A stretch of DNA of 64,000 nt from [Bacillus] enclensis (lineage in GTDB: Bacteria; Bacillota; Bacilli; Bacillales; Bacillaceae_B), in contig NZ_KQ758487.1 in the NCBI RefSeq assembly GCF_001456935.1, positions 51,070 through 115,069 of the forward strand, in the 5' to 3' direction. Shown here one piece after another: positions 43,423 through 51,218 of this stretch; within the stretch, counting starts at the first letter, position 1, and each line of letters begins with the position of its first letter. The position numbers and the translations under genes were made by a program. The notes beneath the pieces are model-generated. The model searched no databases. It worked only from the letters and a program-made list of their open reading frames with translations, and had not been told where the DNA came from.

Positions 43423-45525
43423 ATGAAACACTTTAATAAAATCTTTTCATTAACCGTCCTGGTACTTGCGCTCATCATTTCCGGACTGCCGCTGAACAAT
43501 GTGAAGGCGGAAAGCGTCCTGAAAGATTTGATCATTTATCAAAATGCACCGCAAGTGGAGGCGGAGGCAGGTGAAGAAATTGGCATGAAGGCATTGAATA
43601 TCTATAACGACGGGCACTTTACGCTTGTGTCCGAAGGATTGAACTGGAGTTCTTCGAACAAAACAGTGGCCTCAGTGGATGAAGATGGAAAAGTCACTTT
43701 GACCGGCAAGAACGGGAAAACGTTTATCAAAGTGTCAAACGGAACCTATTCCGACCGCATTGCCGTGCATGTGAAGCCTGTCGATAACAAGGGTGAAAAA
43801 GGCAAACCTGCATCGGAAGCGAAAATTATTAAACAAAAAGGAGAGCGCTACAATCTGGTTGATGAAGCGATCGAAAACATGACGATCGAAGAGAAAATCG
43901 GTCAGATGCTCATGCCCGACTTCAGGAACTGGGACGGCGAGAACGTAACGGAAATGCTTCCTGAAATCGAGCAGCTTGTGAAGGACTATCATCTCGGCGG
44001 GGTTATTTTATTCCGTGAGAATGTGGTCACGACCGAACAAACAACGAAGCTGGTAGCAGATTATCAGGATGCTTCAGAGAAATATGGCCTGCTGATGACA
44101 ATCGACCAGGAAGGCGGGATCGTCACACGTCTTCAATCTGGAACTGACTTCCCAGGTAATATGGCATTGGGGGCGACAAGATCACCTGAAATTGCCCGTA
44201 ATGTCGGGAAAGCGATCGGGGAAGAACTTCATTCCCTTGGAATCAATGTGAACTTTGCGCCGGTTATGGACGTTAATATCAACCCTGACAACCCGGTGAT
44301 CGGAGTCCGTTCTTTCGGCGGTGATCCCGAATTGGTCGCCGAAATGGGAGTTGCCTATACGGAAGGACTTCAGTCCGCCGGTGTAGCAGCGACTGCCAAG
44401 CATTTCCCAGGCCACGGTGATACTGCTGTTGATTCACACCTTGGGCTGCCGGAAGTTCCTCACGATAAGGAACGGTTGAAGGAAGTGGAGCTGTATCCAT
44501 TCCAGAAAGCAATGGATGCTGGGATTGATGCAATCATGACGGCTCACGTCACGTTCCCTAAAATCGACGACTCCAAGGCCATTTCGAAAAAAACAGGAGA
44601 AGAAATTGCGGTCCCTGCCACTCTTTCTCATAAAGTCCTGACAGAATTGATGCGTGAAGAAATGGGATATGAGGGCATCATCACGACAGATGCCATGAAC
44701 ATGAAAGCGATCGCCGACCATTTCGGTTCAGTCGATGCGGCAGTCCGCGCAGTAAAAGCGGGCACGGACATCGTCCTTATGCCGGTTGGACTGAGCGAAG
44801 TGAGACAAGGGCTTCTTGATGCGGTCGACAGCGGTGAACTGACAGTTGATCGAATCGAAGCATCTGTTGAACGAATCCTTACCCTTAAAATCAAACGGGG
44901 AGTCATCAAGGAAGAAACCCCGCTTCCACTGGAAGAAAAAATCGCTGAAGCAAATGTAATCGTCGGATCTGAAGAACATAAACAAGTGGAAAAAGAAGCG
45001 GCAGAGCGTTCCATCACTCTTGTGAAAAATGAGCAGGCGCTTCCATTAAATACTACTGAAGATGAAAAGGTCGTTGTGATCGGTAATACGTTTATCGAGG
45101 ATCTTGGAGAAGCTGTACAGGAACAGCATGAAAATACAACAGTCATCAAGGTTTCATCGAATTACCAATTAACTGAAGAACAGAAAGCCGAAATCAGAGG
45201 TGCTTCGGCTGTCATCGCCGGTACTTACACCTACAATGTCTCGGGCAGATCTCCTGAGAGTGCCCAGATGCAGATGGTCAAAGCTTTACAAGACGAAACA
45301 GACGCCCCTGTAATCACTGTCGGCATACGCAACCCATACGACATCATGGCGTATAACGAAGAGGTTGACGCTTATCTTGCTCAATACGGTTTCCGCACGG
45401 CAAGCTTTAAGGCATCCGCCGCGACGATTTTCGGAGCGAACGCACCAGGCGGAAAGCTTCCGGTATCCATACCGGGAGTGGATGAAGGCACCCTGTATGA
45501 ATTCGGACACGGTTTGACGTATTAA
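43423..45525 (+). CDS. nagZ: Secreted beta-N-acetylglucosaminidase NagZ with N-terminal Big_2-like domain
   Basis: Releases GlcNAc from cell-wall muropeptides outside the cell. It has 700 residues (B. subtilis NagZ 642). Signal peptide 1-29. A Big_2-like Ig domain spans about 32-118 (LNWSSSNKTVASVDEDGKVT). The GH3 domain runs from about 145, with KHFPGHGDTAVDSH at 326-339 carrying the Asp/His acid-base pair and the nucleophile Asp423 in TTDAMNMKAI. A C-terminal alpha/beta domain runs from about 545. The Ig domain is extra relative to my memory of the B. subtilis protein. It starts 20 bases after amiE behind AGGGGAGG. Confidence 0.93.
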   Translation: MKHFNKIFSLTVLVLALIISGLPLNNVKAESVLKDLIIYQNAPQVEAEAGEEIGMKALNIYNDGHFTLVSEGLNWSSSNKTVASVDEDGKVTLTGKNGKTFIKVSNGTYSDRIAVHVKPVDNKGEKGKPASEAKIIKQKGERYNLVDEAIENMTIEEKIGQMLMPDFRNWDGENVTEMLPEIEQLVKDYHLGGVILFRENVVTTEQTTKLVADYQDASEKYGLLMTIDQEGGIVTRLQSGTDFPGNMALGATRSPEIARNVGKAIGEELHSLGINVNFAPVMDVNINPDNPVIGVRSFGGDPELVAEMGVAYTEGLQSAGVAATAKHFPGHGDTAVDSHLGLPEVPHDKERLKEVELYPFQKAMDAGIDAIMTAHVTFPKIDDSKAISKKTGEEIAVPATLSHKVLTELMREEMGYEGIITTDAMNMKAIADHFGSVDAAVRAVKAGTDIVLMPVGLSEVRQGLLDAVDSGELTVDRIEASVERILTLKIKRGVIKEETPLPLEEKIAEANVIVGSEEHKQVEKEAAERSITLVKNEQALPLNTTEDEKVVVIGNTFIEDLGEAVQEQHENTTVIKVSSNYQLTEEQKAEIRGASAVIAGTYTYNVSGRSPESAQMQMVKALQDETDAPVITVGIRNPYDIMAYNEEVDAYLAQYGFRTASFKASAATIFGANAPGGKLPVSIPGVDEGTLYEFGHGLTY

Positions 45526-45551
45526 ATTTCAGTTAACGGGAGGGGAAGAAT

Positions 45552-46826
45552 TTGAAAAAGTGGATGATTGCAGTGCTCACACTGATACTCATTTTTTCGA
45601 CGATGTCTGCGGGCTCTGCGCATGATAACGGCAAAGGCAATGGACACGGAAAAGGGAAAGGAAAACATAAAGAATTCTCACTTGGTGTTGAGCAGCTCTT
45701 AAAAGAGGAAAAAGATCTGATTGAAGGGAAGAAAGTCGGCCTGATCACGAACCCTACCGGGGTGGATCAAGAGCTGAACAGTATCGTGGATACATTGCAT
45801 AATGATCCGGATGTGGAATTGACTGCTCTTTACGGGCCTGAACATGGTGTGCGTGGAGACGCACAGGCAGGACAGTATGTCGATTTCTACATCGATGAAC
45901 GCACAGGTCTTCCGGTATACAGCCTTTACGGGGCGACAAAGAAACCGACACCTGAAATGCTTGAAAATGTAGAAGTCCTTCTCTTTGATATCCAGGATGT
46001 GGGAACTCGTTTTTACACGTATATTTACACCATGGCATATGCGATGGAAGCTGCAAAAGAAAATGATATCCCGATCATCGTGCTCGACCGTCCGAATCCG
46101 CTGAGCGGATCAAAAGTCGAAGGTCCTGTACTTGATATGGAATATTCTTCATTCGTCGGAAACTACAGCATCCCGCTCCGTCATGGAATGACAGTCGGGG
46201 AACTTGCAAAATTGTTCAATACAGAATTTGATATCGGTGCCGACCTGACCGTTGTGGAAATGGAAGGCTGGAAACGCGACAAGTATTACGATGAAACACC
46301 GCTCGAGTTCGTCATGCCTTCACCGAACATGCCGACCCTTGATACAGCTTTAGTATATCCTGGAGCTGCACTCATTGAAGGGACTAATGTCTCTGAAGGG
46401 CGCGGCACAACGAAGCCGTTCGAACTGATCGGAGCACCGTTCATCAACGCTGCCGACCTTGCAGATGAACTGAATGGGCTTAAGCTTGAAGGGGTCACGT
46501 TCAGGGCGGCATCTTTCACTCCGGCATCGTCCAAGCACGCAGGCAAACTGTCACACGGAATCGAGATTCATGTCACTGACAGAAAAACATTCAAACCTGT
46601 CGAAACGGGACTTCACATCGTGAAAACAATTCATGACATGTATCCTGAAGACTTCCAGTTCCGTGCAGAAAACAGCGCCGGCGTCTCATTCTTCGACAAC
46701 CTCATCGGAAACGGCTGGATCCGTCAAGGAATCGAAGAAGGAAGAAGCATAGAAGATATGACAGCCCAATGGCAGCCAGAACTAAAAGAATTCAACAAAG
46801 TACGAAAACAATACCTGCTATACTGA
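45552..46826 (+). CDS. namZ: Secreted exo-N-acetylmuramidase NamZ (DUF1343)
   Basis: In B. subtilis NamZ (YbbC) removes terminal MurNAc from peptidoglycan fragments. It has 424 residues. The signal peptide is about 1-24, followed by a Gly/Lys/His-rich linker (NGKGNGHGKGKGKHKE). The DUF1343 domain has KVGLITNPTGVD, LYGPEHGVRGDAQAG, FDIQDVGTRFYTYIYTM, VLDRPNPL, and PSPNMPTLDTALVYPGAALI followed by EGTNVSEGRGTTKPFE. It starts with TTG behind GGGAGGGG, 26 bases after nagZ. Together with amiE and nagZ it would strip muropeptides to MurNAc, GlcNAc and peptides. Confidence 0.94.
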   Translation: MKKWMIAVLTLILIFSTMSAGSAHDNGKGNGHGKGKGKHKEFSLGVEQLLKEEKDLIEGKKVGLITNPTGVDQELNSIVDTLHNDPDVELTALYGPEHGVRGDAQAGQYVDFYIDERTGLPVYSLYGATKKPTPEMLENVEVLLFDIQDVGTRFYTYIYTMAYAMEAAKENDIPIIVLDRPNPLSGSKVEGPVLDMEYSSFVGNYSIPLRHGMTVGELAKLFNTEFDIGADLTVVEMEGWKRDKYYDETPLEFVMPSPNMPTLDTALVYPGAALIEGTNVSEGRGTTKPFELIGAPFINAADLADELNGLKLEGVTFRAASFTPASSKHAGKLSHGIEIHVTDRKTFKPVETGLHIVKTIHDMYPEDFQFRAENSAGVSFFDNLIGNGWIRQGIEEGRSIEDMTAQWQPELKEFNKVRKQYLLY

Positions 46827-46836
46827 TCCAAACCCC

Positions 46837-46879
46837 AAAAGAACCCAAGGCTTTATCAGCCTTGGGTTCTTTTCTTTTC
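46837..46879 (+). terminator. Terminator of amiE-nagZ-namZ
   Basis: AAAAGAACCCAAGGCT pairs perfectly with AGCCTTGGGTTCTTTT around a 5-base loop. Confidence 0.95.
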
Positions 46880-47009
46880 ATTACTATTAACAGTAGATTG
46901 ATGACATTGCCCCCTGCAAAGATACTTACATTCTCAGTCATTTCTTGATAGCATGGTAGTGTAAGAGAATGGTTAAACAATAGCTAAGGAAAACAATGCA
47001 CAACCGGCC

Positions 47010-47146
47010 CCAGCTGTTGATTGGAGTGCAAGACGAAGACTCCTGCGGGAGAAGCGCGTTAGGTGAGACCCCGCAGGAGCGCAGCGACGAGGAGGCTCAT
47101 CAACCGCCCGCGGAAAGCGAAGTCTTGCACGGAAATCAACAGCGGT
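47010..47146. repeat. GC-rich Bacillaceae intergenic element, copy C
   Basis: A full-length copy of about 137 bases: GTTGATTGGAGTGCAAG to CTTGCACGGAAATCAACAG with GC-rich inner halves. It is the most complete of the copies in this window and lies between namZ and the PH-domain gene. Confidence 0.88.
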
Positions 47147-47228
47147 ATTTAGGGTGATTAACCACGGATGTTTTTTTGTAGTGTATTGTTTAACCTGCAA
47201 ATTAATAATTGAAAAGAGGTTATCAATC

Positions 47229-47843
47229 ATGCTAAAGAAATTCGCAAGTGATGCATTGGGTATCAGCGACATCGGAAAAATCATCAAACGTGAAGACTTC
47301 GACAAAACACAATCAGACGATTATGTCCTAAGCGAAGACGGAGAAAAAATCCACTTCCTCATCAAGTCCAAAACCGACGAATACTGCTTCACCAATCGTG
47401 CGCTCATTCATTTAGATGGTGAAAAGGCCTCAAGCAGCAAGCGCAACCTTTACCGCTATGACTATTACAAACATCCGATCAGCAATGTATCCATTGAAAC
47501 GGCTGGCACCATCGACCTGGACCTTGAAATCAAATTCACCATGGGCAGCAAGGCATTCTCAGTCGATATCGATAAAAAAGAAGGAGAGGCAATCGCCGAC
47601 CTTTACAAATCACTTCTTGCTATCTCCCACATCCAGGATGAAGGGAAGCGGATCATCGACTCTGCAGAGAAGAGTCTGTCTACGGCAAGGGAACTCATAG
47701 CCAATAACCGATTCCATGATAATGACATATCAGACGAATTCAAACAAACGACCAGTTTTGCGTTTGAATGGTTCAATGACCATTATAATGCCAATACAAG
47801 AAAAGACTTTGGAGAGGTTTTCAATAAGTATATTCAAAACTAG
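47229..47843 (+). CDS. PH-domain protein with YvbH-like extension
   Basis: A 204-residue soluble protein. A bacterial PH domain covers about 10-125 (DDYVLSEDGEKIHFLIKSK, EYCFTNRALIHLDG, KHPISNVSIETAGTIDLD). A helical C-terminal part fits the YvbH-type oligomerisation region. B. subtilis YvbH is the closest relative I recall. Role unknown. AAGAGG precedes ATG 47229. Confidence 0.88.
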   Translation: MLKKFASDALGISDIGKIIKREDFDKTQSDDYVLSEDGEKIHFLIKSKTDEYCFTNRALIHLDGEKASSSKRNLYRYDYYKHPISNVSIETAGTIDLDLEIKFTMGSKAFSVDIDKKEGEAIADLYKSLLAISHIQDEGKRIIDSAEKSLSTARELIANNRFHDNDISDEFKQTTSFAFEWFNDHYNANTRKDFGEVFNKYIQN

Positions 47844-47923
47844 ATAGACAATCAGAATCGAGGTGGAGACAAAACTAATGAGCTACCATACAAAGATGAA
47901 CAATATTAGTATAGGTTCTTTTT

Positions 47924-48087
47924 ACCGCTAATGATTTCCGTGCAAGACTTCGCTTTTCGCGGGTAGCCTGTGAGCCTCCTCGGCAAGCCTGCGGGGTCTC
48001 ACTTGTCCAGCTGCAGGGCTTAGAGGCACACGTCATAAGCCAAACCGACCAAGAAGGCAAAGAACGCCTTCGTCTTGCACTCCAAAC
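47924..48087. repeat. Chimeric repeat: inverted GC-rich element with a second repeat family inside
   Basis: On the minus strand the two ends of the GC-rich element are present (TTGGAGTGCAAGACGAAG at 48085 leftward; CTTGCACGGAAATCAT at 47943 leftward). Its middle is replaced from about 48004 to 48067 by sequence starting GTCCAGCTGCAGGGCTTAG and including AAGGCAAAGAACGCCTTC, which belongs to another widespread Bacillaceae repeat as I remember it. Confidence 0.75.
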
Positions 48088-48111
48088 TCTAAATGTACTT
48101 CGAACAAATTA

Positions 48112-48159
48112 AAAACCCGAACTAATTTGTCCTATCTTTTGCAAATTAGTTCGGGTTTT
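48112..48159. terminator. Long perfect inverted repeat, bidirectional terminator
   Basis: An 18-bp stem, AAAACCCGAACTAATTTG with CAAATTAGTTCGGGTTTT, and a 12-base loop, with terminal T runs on both strands. It is placed between the PH-domain gene and the convergent gene at 48196. Confidence 0.85.
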
Positions 48160-48195
48160 ACATAGACTAAAACACATTTGTCCCAGCCTCATTTT

Positions 48196-48609
48196 TCACA
48201 GGAGAACTTTATCCAATTCATACATTCGGTCATAAGCGCTTATCAGCTCTCCAGGCACCAACGTCCGCCCATATATCCACGCATTTTTCTCAATCAGATT
48301 CTTAAGGTCTGTTTTCTCTTTGTCATCGCCGTACATCAATATTCTTGTATCATGCTTATTTTTCTTAAAGTCCAGATAATAACCGAGAACCCGGTAAAGG
48401 ACAATCCGTACAAGATCCTCCTTTGGCTGCCTGATATTCAACTTTGCTATATATCCATTGATCTTCAAATAATTAAATCTGATTGTATTATGGGATACGT
48501 TATAACTCATTGGCACAGTGAGACTGTTGCTTGATTCATAGTTGATCTTCAAGTTGTGCTGAGATAGTGTTTGCTGGATGATCTTCTCTATATTCCATAT
48601 GTATAGCAT
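48196..48609 (-). CDS. Hypothetical protein, possible inactive zincin-like fold
   Basis: A 137-residue soluble protein, more AT-rich than its neighbours. I do not know it by name. The segment EDLVRIVLYRVLGYYLDFKK looks like the helix of small zinc peptidases whose motif is LYHELGHYLD, with all three HExxH catalytic residues changed (His to Arg, Glu to Val, His to Tyr). The following EKNAWIYGRTLVPGELISAY also resembles that group. If correct, this is a catalytically dead member or a decaying gene. AAGGGCAG precedes the ATG. Confidence 0.6.
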   Translation of the reverse strand: MLYIWNIEKIIQQTLSQHNLKINYESSNSLTVPMSYNVSHNTIRFNYLKINGYIAKLNIRQPKEDLVRIVLYRVLGYYLDFKKNKHDTRILMYGDDKEKTDLKNLIEKNAWIYGRTLVPGELISAYDRMYELDKVLL

Positions 48610-48795
48610 TTTGTATCACTGCCCTTCAAGAACTTACTAATCAGTATAAGAACTAACAGGGATTTGGTCAAAGATCTGAAACAAGGAACAGCTGCCATGA
48701 TGCATATCGGGGAGCAGGTTTCGGATTAACTGTATTCTTGAGTCGCCGGGATGCTATAATATGTGGACCGAAGAATGAAAAAGAGAGGTGTAGGC

Positions 48796-49689
48796 ATGGA
48801 TATACGTCACTTAAAATATTTCATCGAAGTAACTCGATTTAAAAGTTTCACCAGGGCAGCGGATCACTTATTTGTGACTCAGCCTACCATCAGTAAAATG
48901 ATCAGAAACCTTGAAGAAGAACTCGGGGTGGAACTGTTTGACCGCTCGCGGAGGCAGCTTGTGCTGACCGATGCCGGAAGGGCAATCCTGCAGCAGGCAC
49001 AAACAATCGATAAAGCATTCGAGAACATCCAGCATGAACTCGATGACCTTATCGGGCTGCAGAGGGGGCATATCAGGATCGGGCTGCCGCCGATCATGGA
49101 TGCCGGTCATTTTATCCGTGTACTTGGGGAATTTCACAAGCTGTATCCACGCATCACGTTTCAGCTTATTGAAAACGGGACGAAAAGAATAGAAGAAGAC
49201 ATCATGTCAGACCAGTTGGATGTCGGGATTGCCGTCCTTCCTGTGAGCGGCGATGATTTTCATCATTTTTCCTTCATGAAAGAAGAACTCCTGGCAGTCA
49301 TTCCGCCAAGCCATAAGTTCGCCCGCAGAAAACAGATCAAGATGGAAGAATTGGAGGAAGAATCATTCATTCTTTTCAATAAAGATTTTGCACTGAATGA
49401 CCGGATTAAAGCAGCGTGTAAAGAAGCCGGTTTTATGCCGCAGGTCGTTTCCGAAAGCTCTCAGTGGGATTTTATCGGGAAGATGATCGAGGCGGAGCTG
49501 GGGATTTCCATTTTGCCTGCGAGCGTATACAGTCTTCTCAAGGAGGATCTCACCGCAATCAAAGTGGTGAAACCTGTCATTGAATGGGATCTTGCAATTA
49601 TTTGGAGAAAAAATCAATATTTATCTTATGCGACTTCCGAGTGGCTGAAGTTCACCCAGGACAGGCTGATGGGGAGCATCTCTGATTAA
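48796..49689 (+). CDS. LysR-family transcriptional regulator
   Basis: A 297-residue regulator. The winged HTH occupies residues 1-60 (MDIRHLKYFIEVTRFKSFTR then AADHLFVTQPTISKMIRNLE), and a two-lobed ligand domain runs from about 90 (RIGLPPIMDAGHFIRVLGEF). It is similar in feel to CidR/YwbI, which controls cidAB-like genes, but no such target is adjacent. AGAGAGGTG precedes ATG 48796 and an extended -10 TGCTATAAT ends near 48759. Confidence 0.9.
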   Translation: MDIRHLKYFIEVTRFKSFTRAADHLFVTQPTISKMIRNLEEELGVELFDRSRRQLVLTDAGRAILQQAQTIDKAFENIQHELDDLIGLQRGHIRIGLPPIMDAGHFIRVLGEFHKLYPRITFQLIENGTKRIEEDIMSDQLDVGIAVLPVSGDDFHHFSFMKEELLAVIPPSHKFARRKQIKMEELEEESFILFNKDFALNDRIKAACKEAGFMPQVVSESSQWDFIGKMIEAELGISILPASVYSLLKEDLTAIKVVKPVIEWDLAIIWRKNQYLSYATSEWLKFTQDRLMGSISD

Positions 49690-49706
49690 AAGGGATGCTC
49701 TTTTTT
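49675..49706 (+). terminator. Terminator of the LysR gene
   Basis: GAGCATC at 49675-49681 pairs with GATGCTC at 49694-49700, followed by TTTTTT; the stem includes the end of the coding region. Confidence 0.85.
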
Positions 49707-49897
49707 AGTTTAAATAGTAAAAAAATTCATTAGGATTTTCCAAAATCATACGCTGATACCATTTGGTTGAAAGCATTCTCATTGATGATATCTATGACAC
49801 GGATAAAGAACATTCATTTCACTTATGGGACACTCAGGCGTACACTTTGGGTATCAAACGTTTGAAATACGAATTCACACAGAAGGGATTGTTCACC

Positions 49898-50434
49898 ATG
49901 AAAGAAGCCAAGCATCCTAAAGAAAGCCTGGTCGTCAGTACGGACCAGGTTATGATCAATGATCTGAATAACTACAATACATTGTTCGGGGGTGTATTGA
50001 TGAAGAAGCTTGATAATAATGCAACATTATCGGCGAGGCGTCATGCAAGAGTGAAAGAATGCGTGACGGCATCAACAGACTCCATCGATTTTCTTTATCC
50101 GATACAGCAATCCGATTCCGTATGCGTGGAGTCATATGTCTCTTACGTTGGAAATAAATCAATGGAGATTTTCTGCAAGGTGATCGCTGAAGACATGATG
50201 ACAGGGGAAAGAAGGATGGCCGCAACAGCCTTTTTGACCTTTGTGGCACTGGATGAAAATAAAAAGCCGGTCAAGGTGCCGGAAATCATCCCGGAAACAG
50301 AAGAAGAGAAGTTCCTTTATGAATCAGGCAAAGAACGTGCCGAAAGAAGAAGGATCCGCCGCAAGCACAGTAAAACACTGACTCAAATCATCGGGCTTGA
50401 GAAGCCTTGGAACTTGGGAGGTGAAGCTTCATGA
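49898..50434 (+). CDS. Acyl-CoA thioesterase, hotdog fold (YkhA type)
   Basis: Hydrolyses acyl-CoA to free acid and CoA in the cytoplasm. It has 178 residues, with one hotdog domain at about 10-130: NTLFGGVLMKKLDNNATLSA is the active-site helix with Asn and Asp, followed by VTASTDSIDFLYPIQQSD and SMEIFCKVIAED. The basic C-terminus (ERAERRRIRRKHSKT) is common in YkhA-like enzymes. ATG 49898 has AGAAGGGAT ahead; the frame continues upstream without a ribosome site. It overlaps the next gene by four bases. Confidence 0.9.
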   Translation: MKEAKHPKESLVVSTDQVMINDLNNYNTLFGGVLMKKLDNNATLSARRHARVKECVTASTDSIDFLYPIQQSDSVCVESYVSYVGNKSMEIFCKVIAEDMMTGERRMAATAFLTFVALDENKKPVKVPEIIPETEEEKFLYESGKERAERRRIRRKHSKTLTQIIGLEKPWNLGGEAS

Positions 50435-50805
50435 CAACTATGCTTGAAAGTTTACACGATCTGAACGATGCAAAAAAAGATGTGGAATCTCTGAAGCATG
50501 AATATCCGGAATTGAACGAGCAGATTGTTCATGTGGTCAGCCTGACAAGACAGCTTCAATTGAAATATGGGTATATGGGATCTTTATTGAGGGATAAGGA
50601 ACTGCCGGATTACGAGCCGCGCTTCGTAAGGGGATCGATTCTTACTTTGTATCAGCAGGAAGTGAGAAAATTAAAGGATCATCCGCAAGTCATTCAATTG
50701 AAGGAACTTATGAAGAAACACCGCAACATCAGTGATTCAAAACTGTTTTTACTGATTCTTGGCGCCAAGCCGGAACTGCTTCAGGGGTCGACAATCATTA
50801 AATAA
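50431..50805 (+). CDS. Hypothetical soluble protein coupled to the thioesterase
   Basis: A 124-residue, mostly helical, charged protein without membrane segments or known motifs. An N-terminal amphipathic or coiled-coil stretch (LHDLNDAKKDVESLKHEY) is visible. The ATGA overlap with the thioesterase gene shows translational coupling and suggests a shared function. I do not recognise the family. Confidence 0.78.
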   Translation: MTTMLESLHDLNDAKKDVESLKHEYPELNEQIVHVVSLTRQLQLKYGYMGSLLRDKELPDYEPRFVRGSILTLYQQEVRKLKDHPQVIQLKELMKKHRNISDSKLFLLILGAKPELLQGSTIIK

Positions 50806-50811
50806 GGAAGA

Positions 50812-50846
50812 AAAACCGTCAGCTTACGTAATCTGGCGGTTTTTTC
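50812..50846 (+). terminator. Terminator of the thioesterase operon
   Basis: AAAACCGTCAG pairs with CTGGCGGTTTT (one G-T pair) around a 10-base loop. Confidence 0.85.
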
Positions 50847-50852
50847 TATAAA

Positions 50853-50890
50853 TAAAAAAACAGGGAAAACCATTAAGGTTTTCCCTGTTT
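50853..50890 (-). terminator. Terminator after tRNA-Ala
   Basis: AAACAGGGAAAACC and GGTTTTCCCTGTTT form a perfect 14-bp stem with a T run on the minus strand. Confidence 0.92.
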
Positions 50891-50896
50891 TCGGTA

Positions 50897-50969
50897 TGGA
50901 GCATAGCGGGATCGAACCGCTGACCTTTTGGCTGCCAGCCAAACGCTCTCCCAGCTGAGCTAATGCCCC
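50897..50969 (-). tRNA. tRNA-Ala (anticodon GGC)
   Basis: A 73-base cloverleaf on the minus strand: acceptor GGGGCAT/ATGCTCC, D-stem GCTC/GAGC, anticodon stem TTTGG/CCAAA with loop CTGGCAG (anticodon GGC, reads GCC and GCT), T-loop TTCGATC, discriminator A. CCA is not encoded. It is a single gene with its own terminator. Confidence 0.95.
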
Positions 50970-51218
50970 GTGTTTCAATATGTATGCCTCGTTAACGGCT
51001 ATGAAAATAGTTTAATGGATAGGCTGTTTTGTTGTCAATAAAAATTGTAAATAGAATTGATTTTTTTACTTTCTTTCTTATTTAAATGGGTCATCACTAT
51101 TCACCGTATAGGAAAGTCTGCCGCGAGGATAATAAAAATTAATTAACCATACCGGTTTTCTGGCTATCCATAAGAGGTATGTTAACATGGTACGGTACAT
51201 AATTTTGAGAGGTGACAC

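Noticed and set aside
49763..49897. In-frame 45-codon extension upstream of the thioesterase
   Set aside because: The TTG at 49763 has no ribosome site and the peptide does not look like a hotdog-family N-terminus; ATG 49898 has a site.
50953..51218. Riboswitch or osmoregulated RNA before the BCCT transporter
   Set aside because: No conserved riboswitch core or long stem was visible in the leader.
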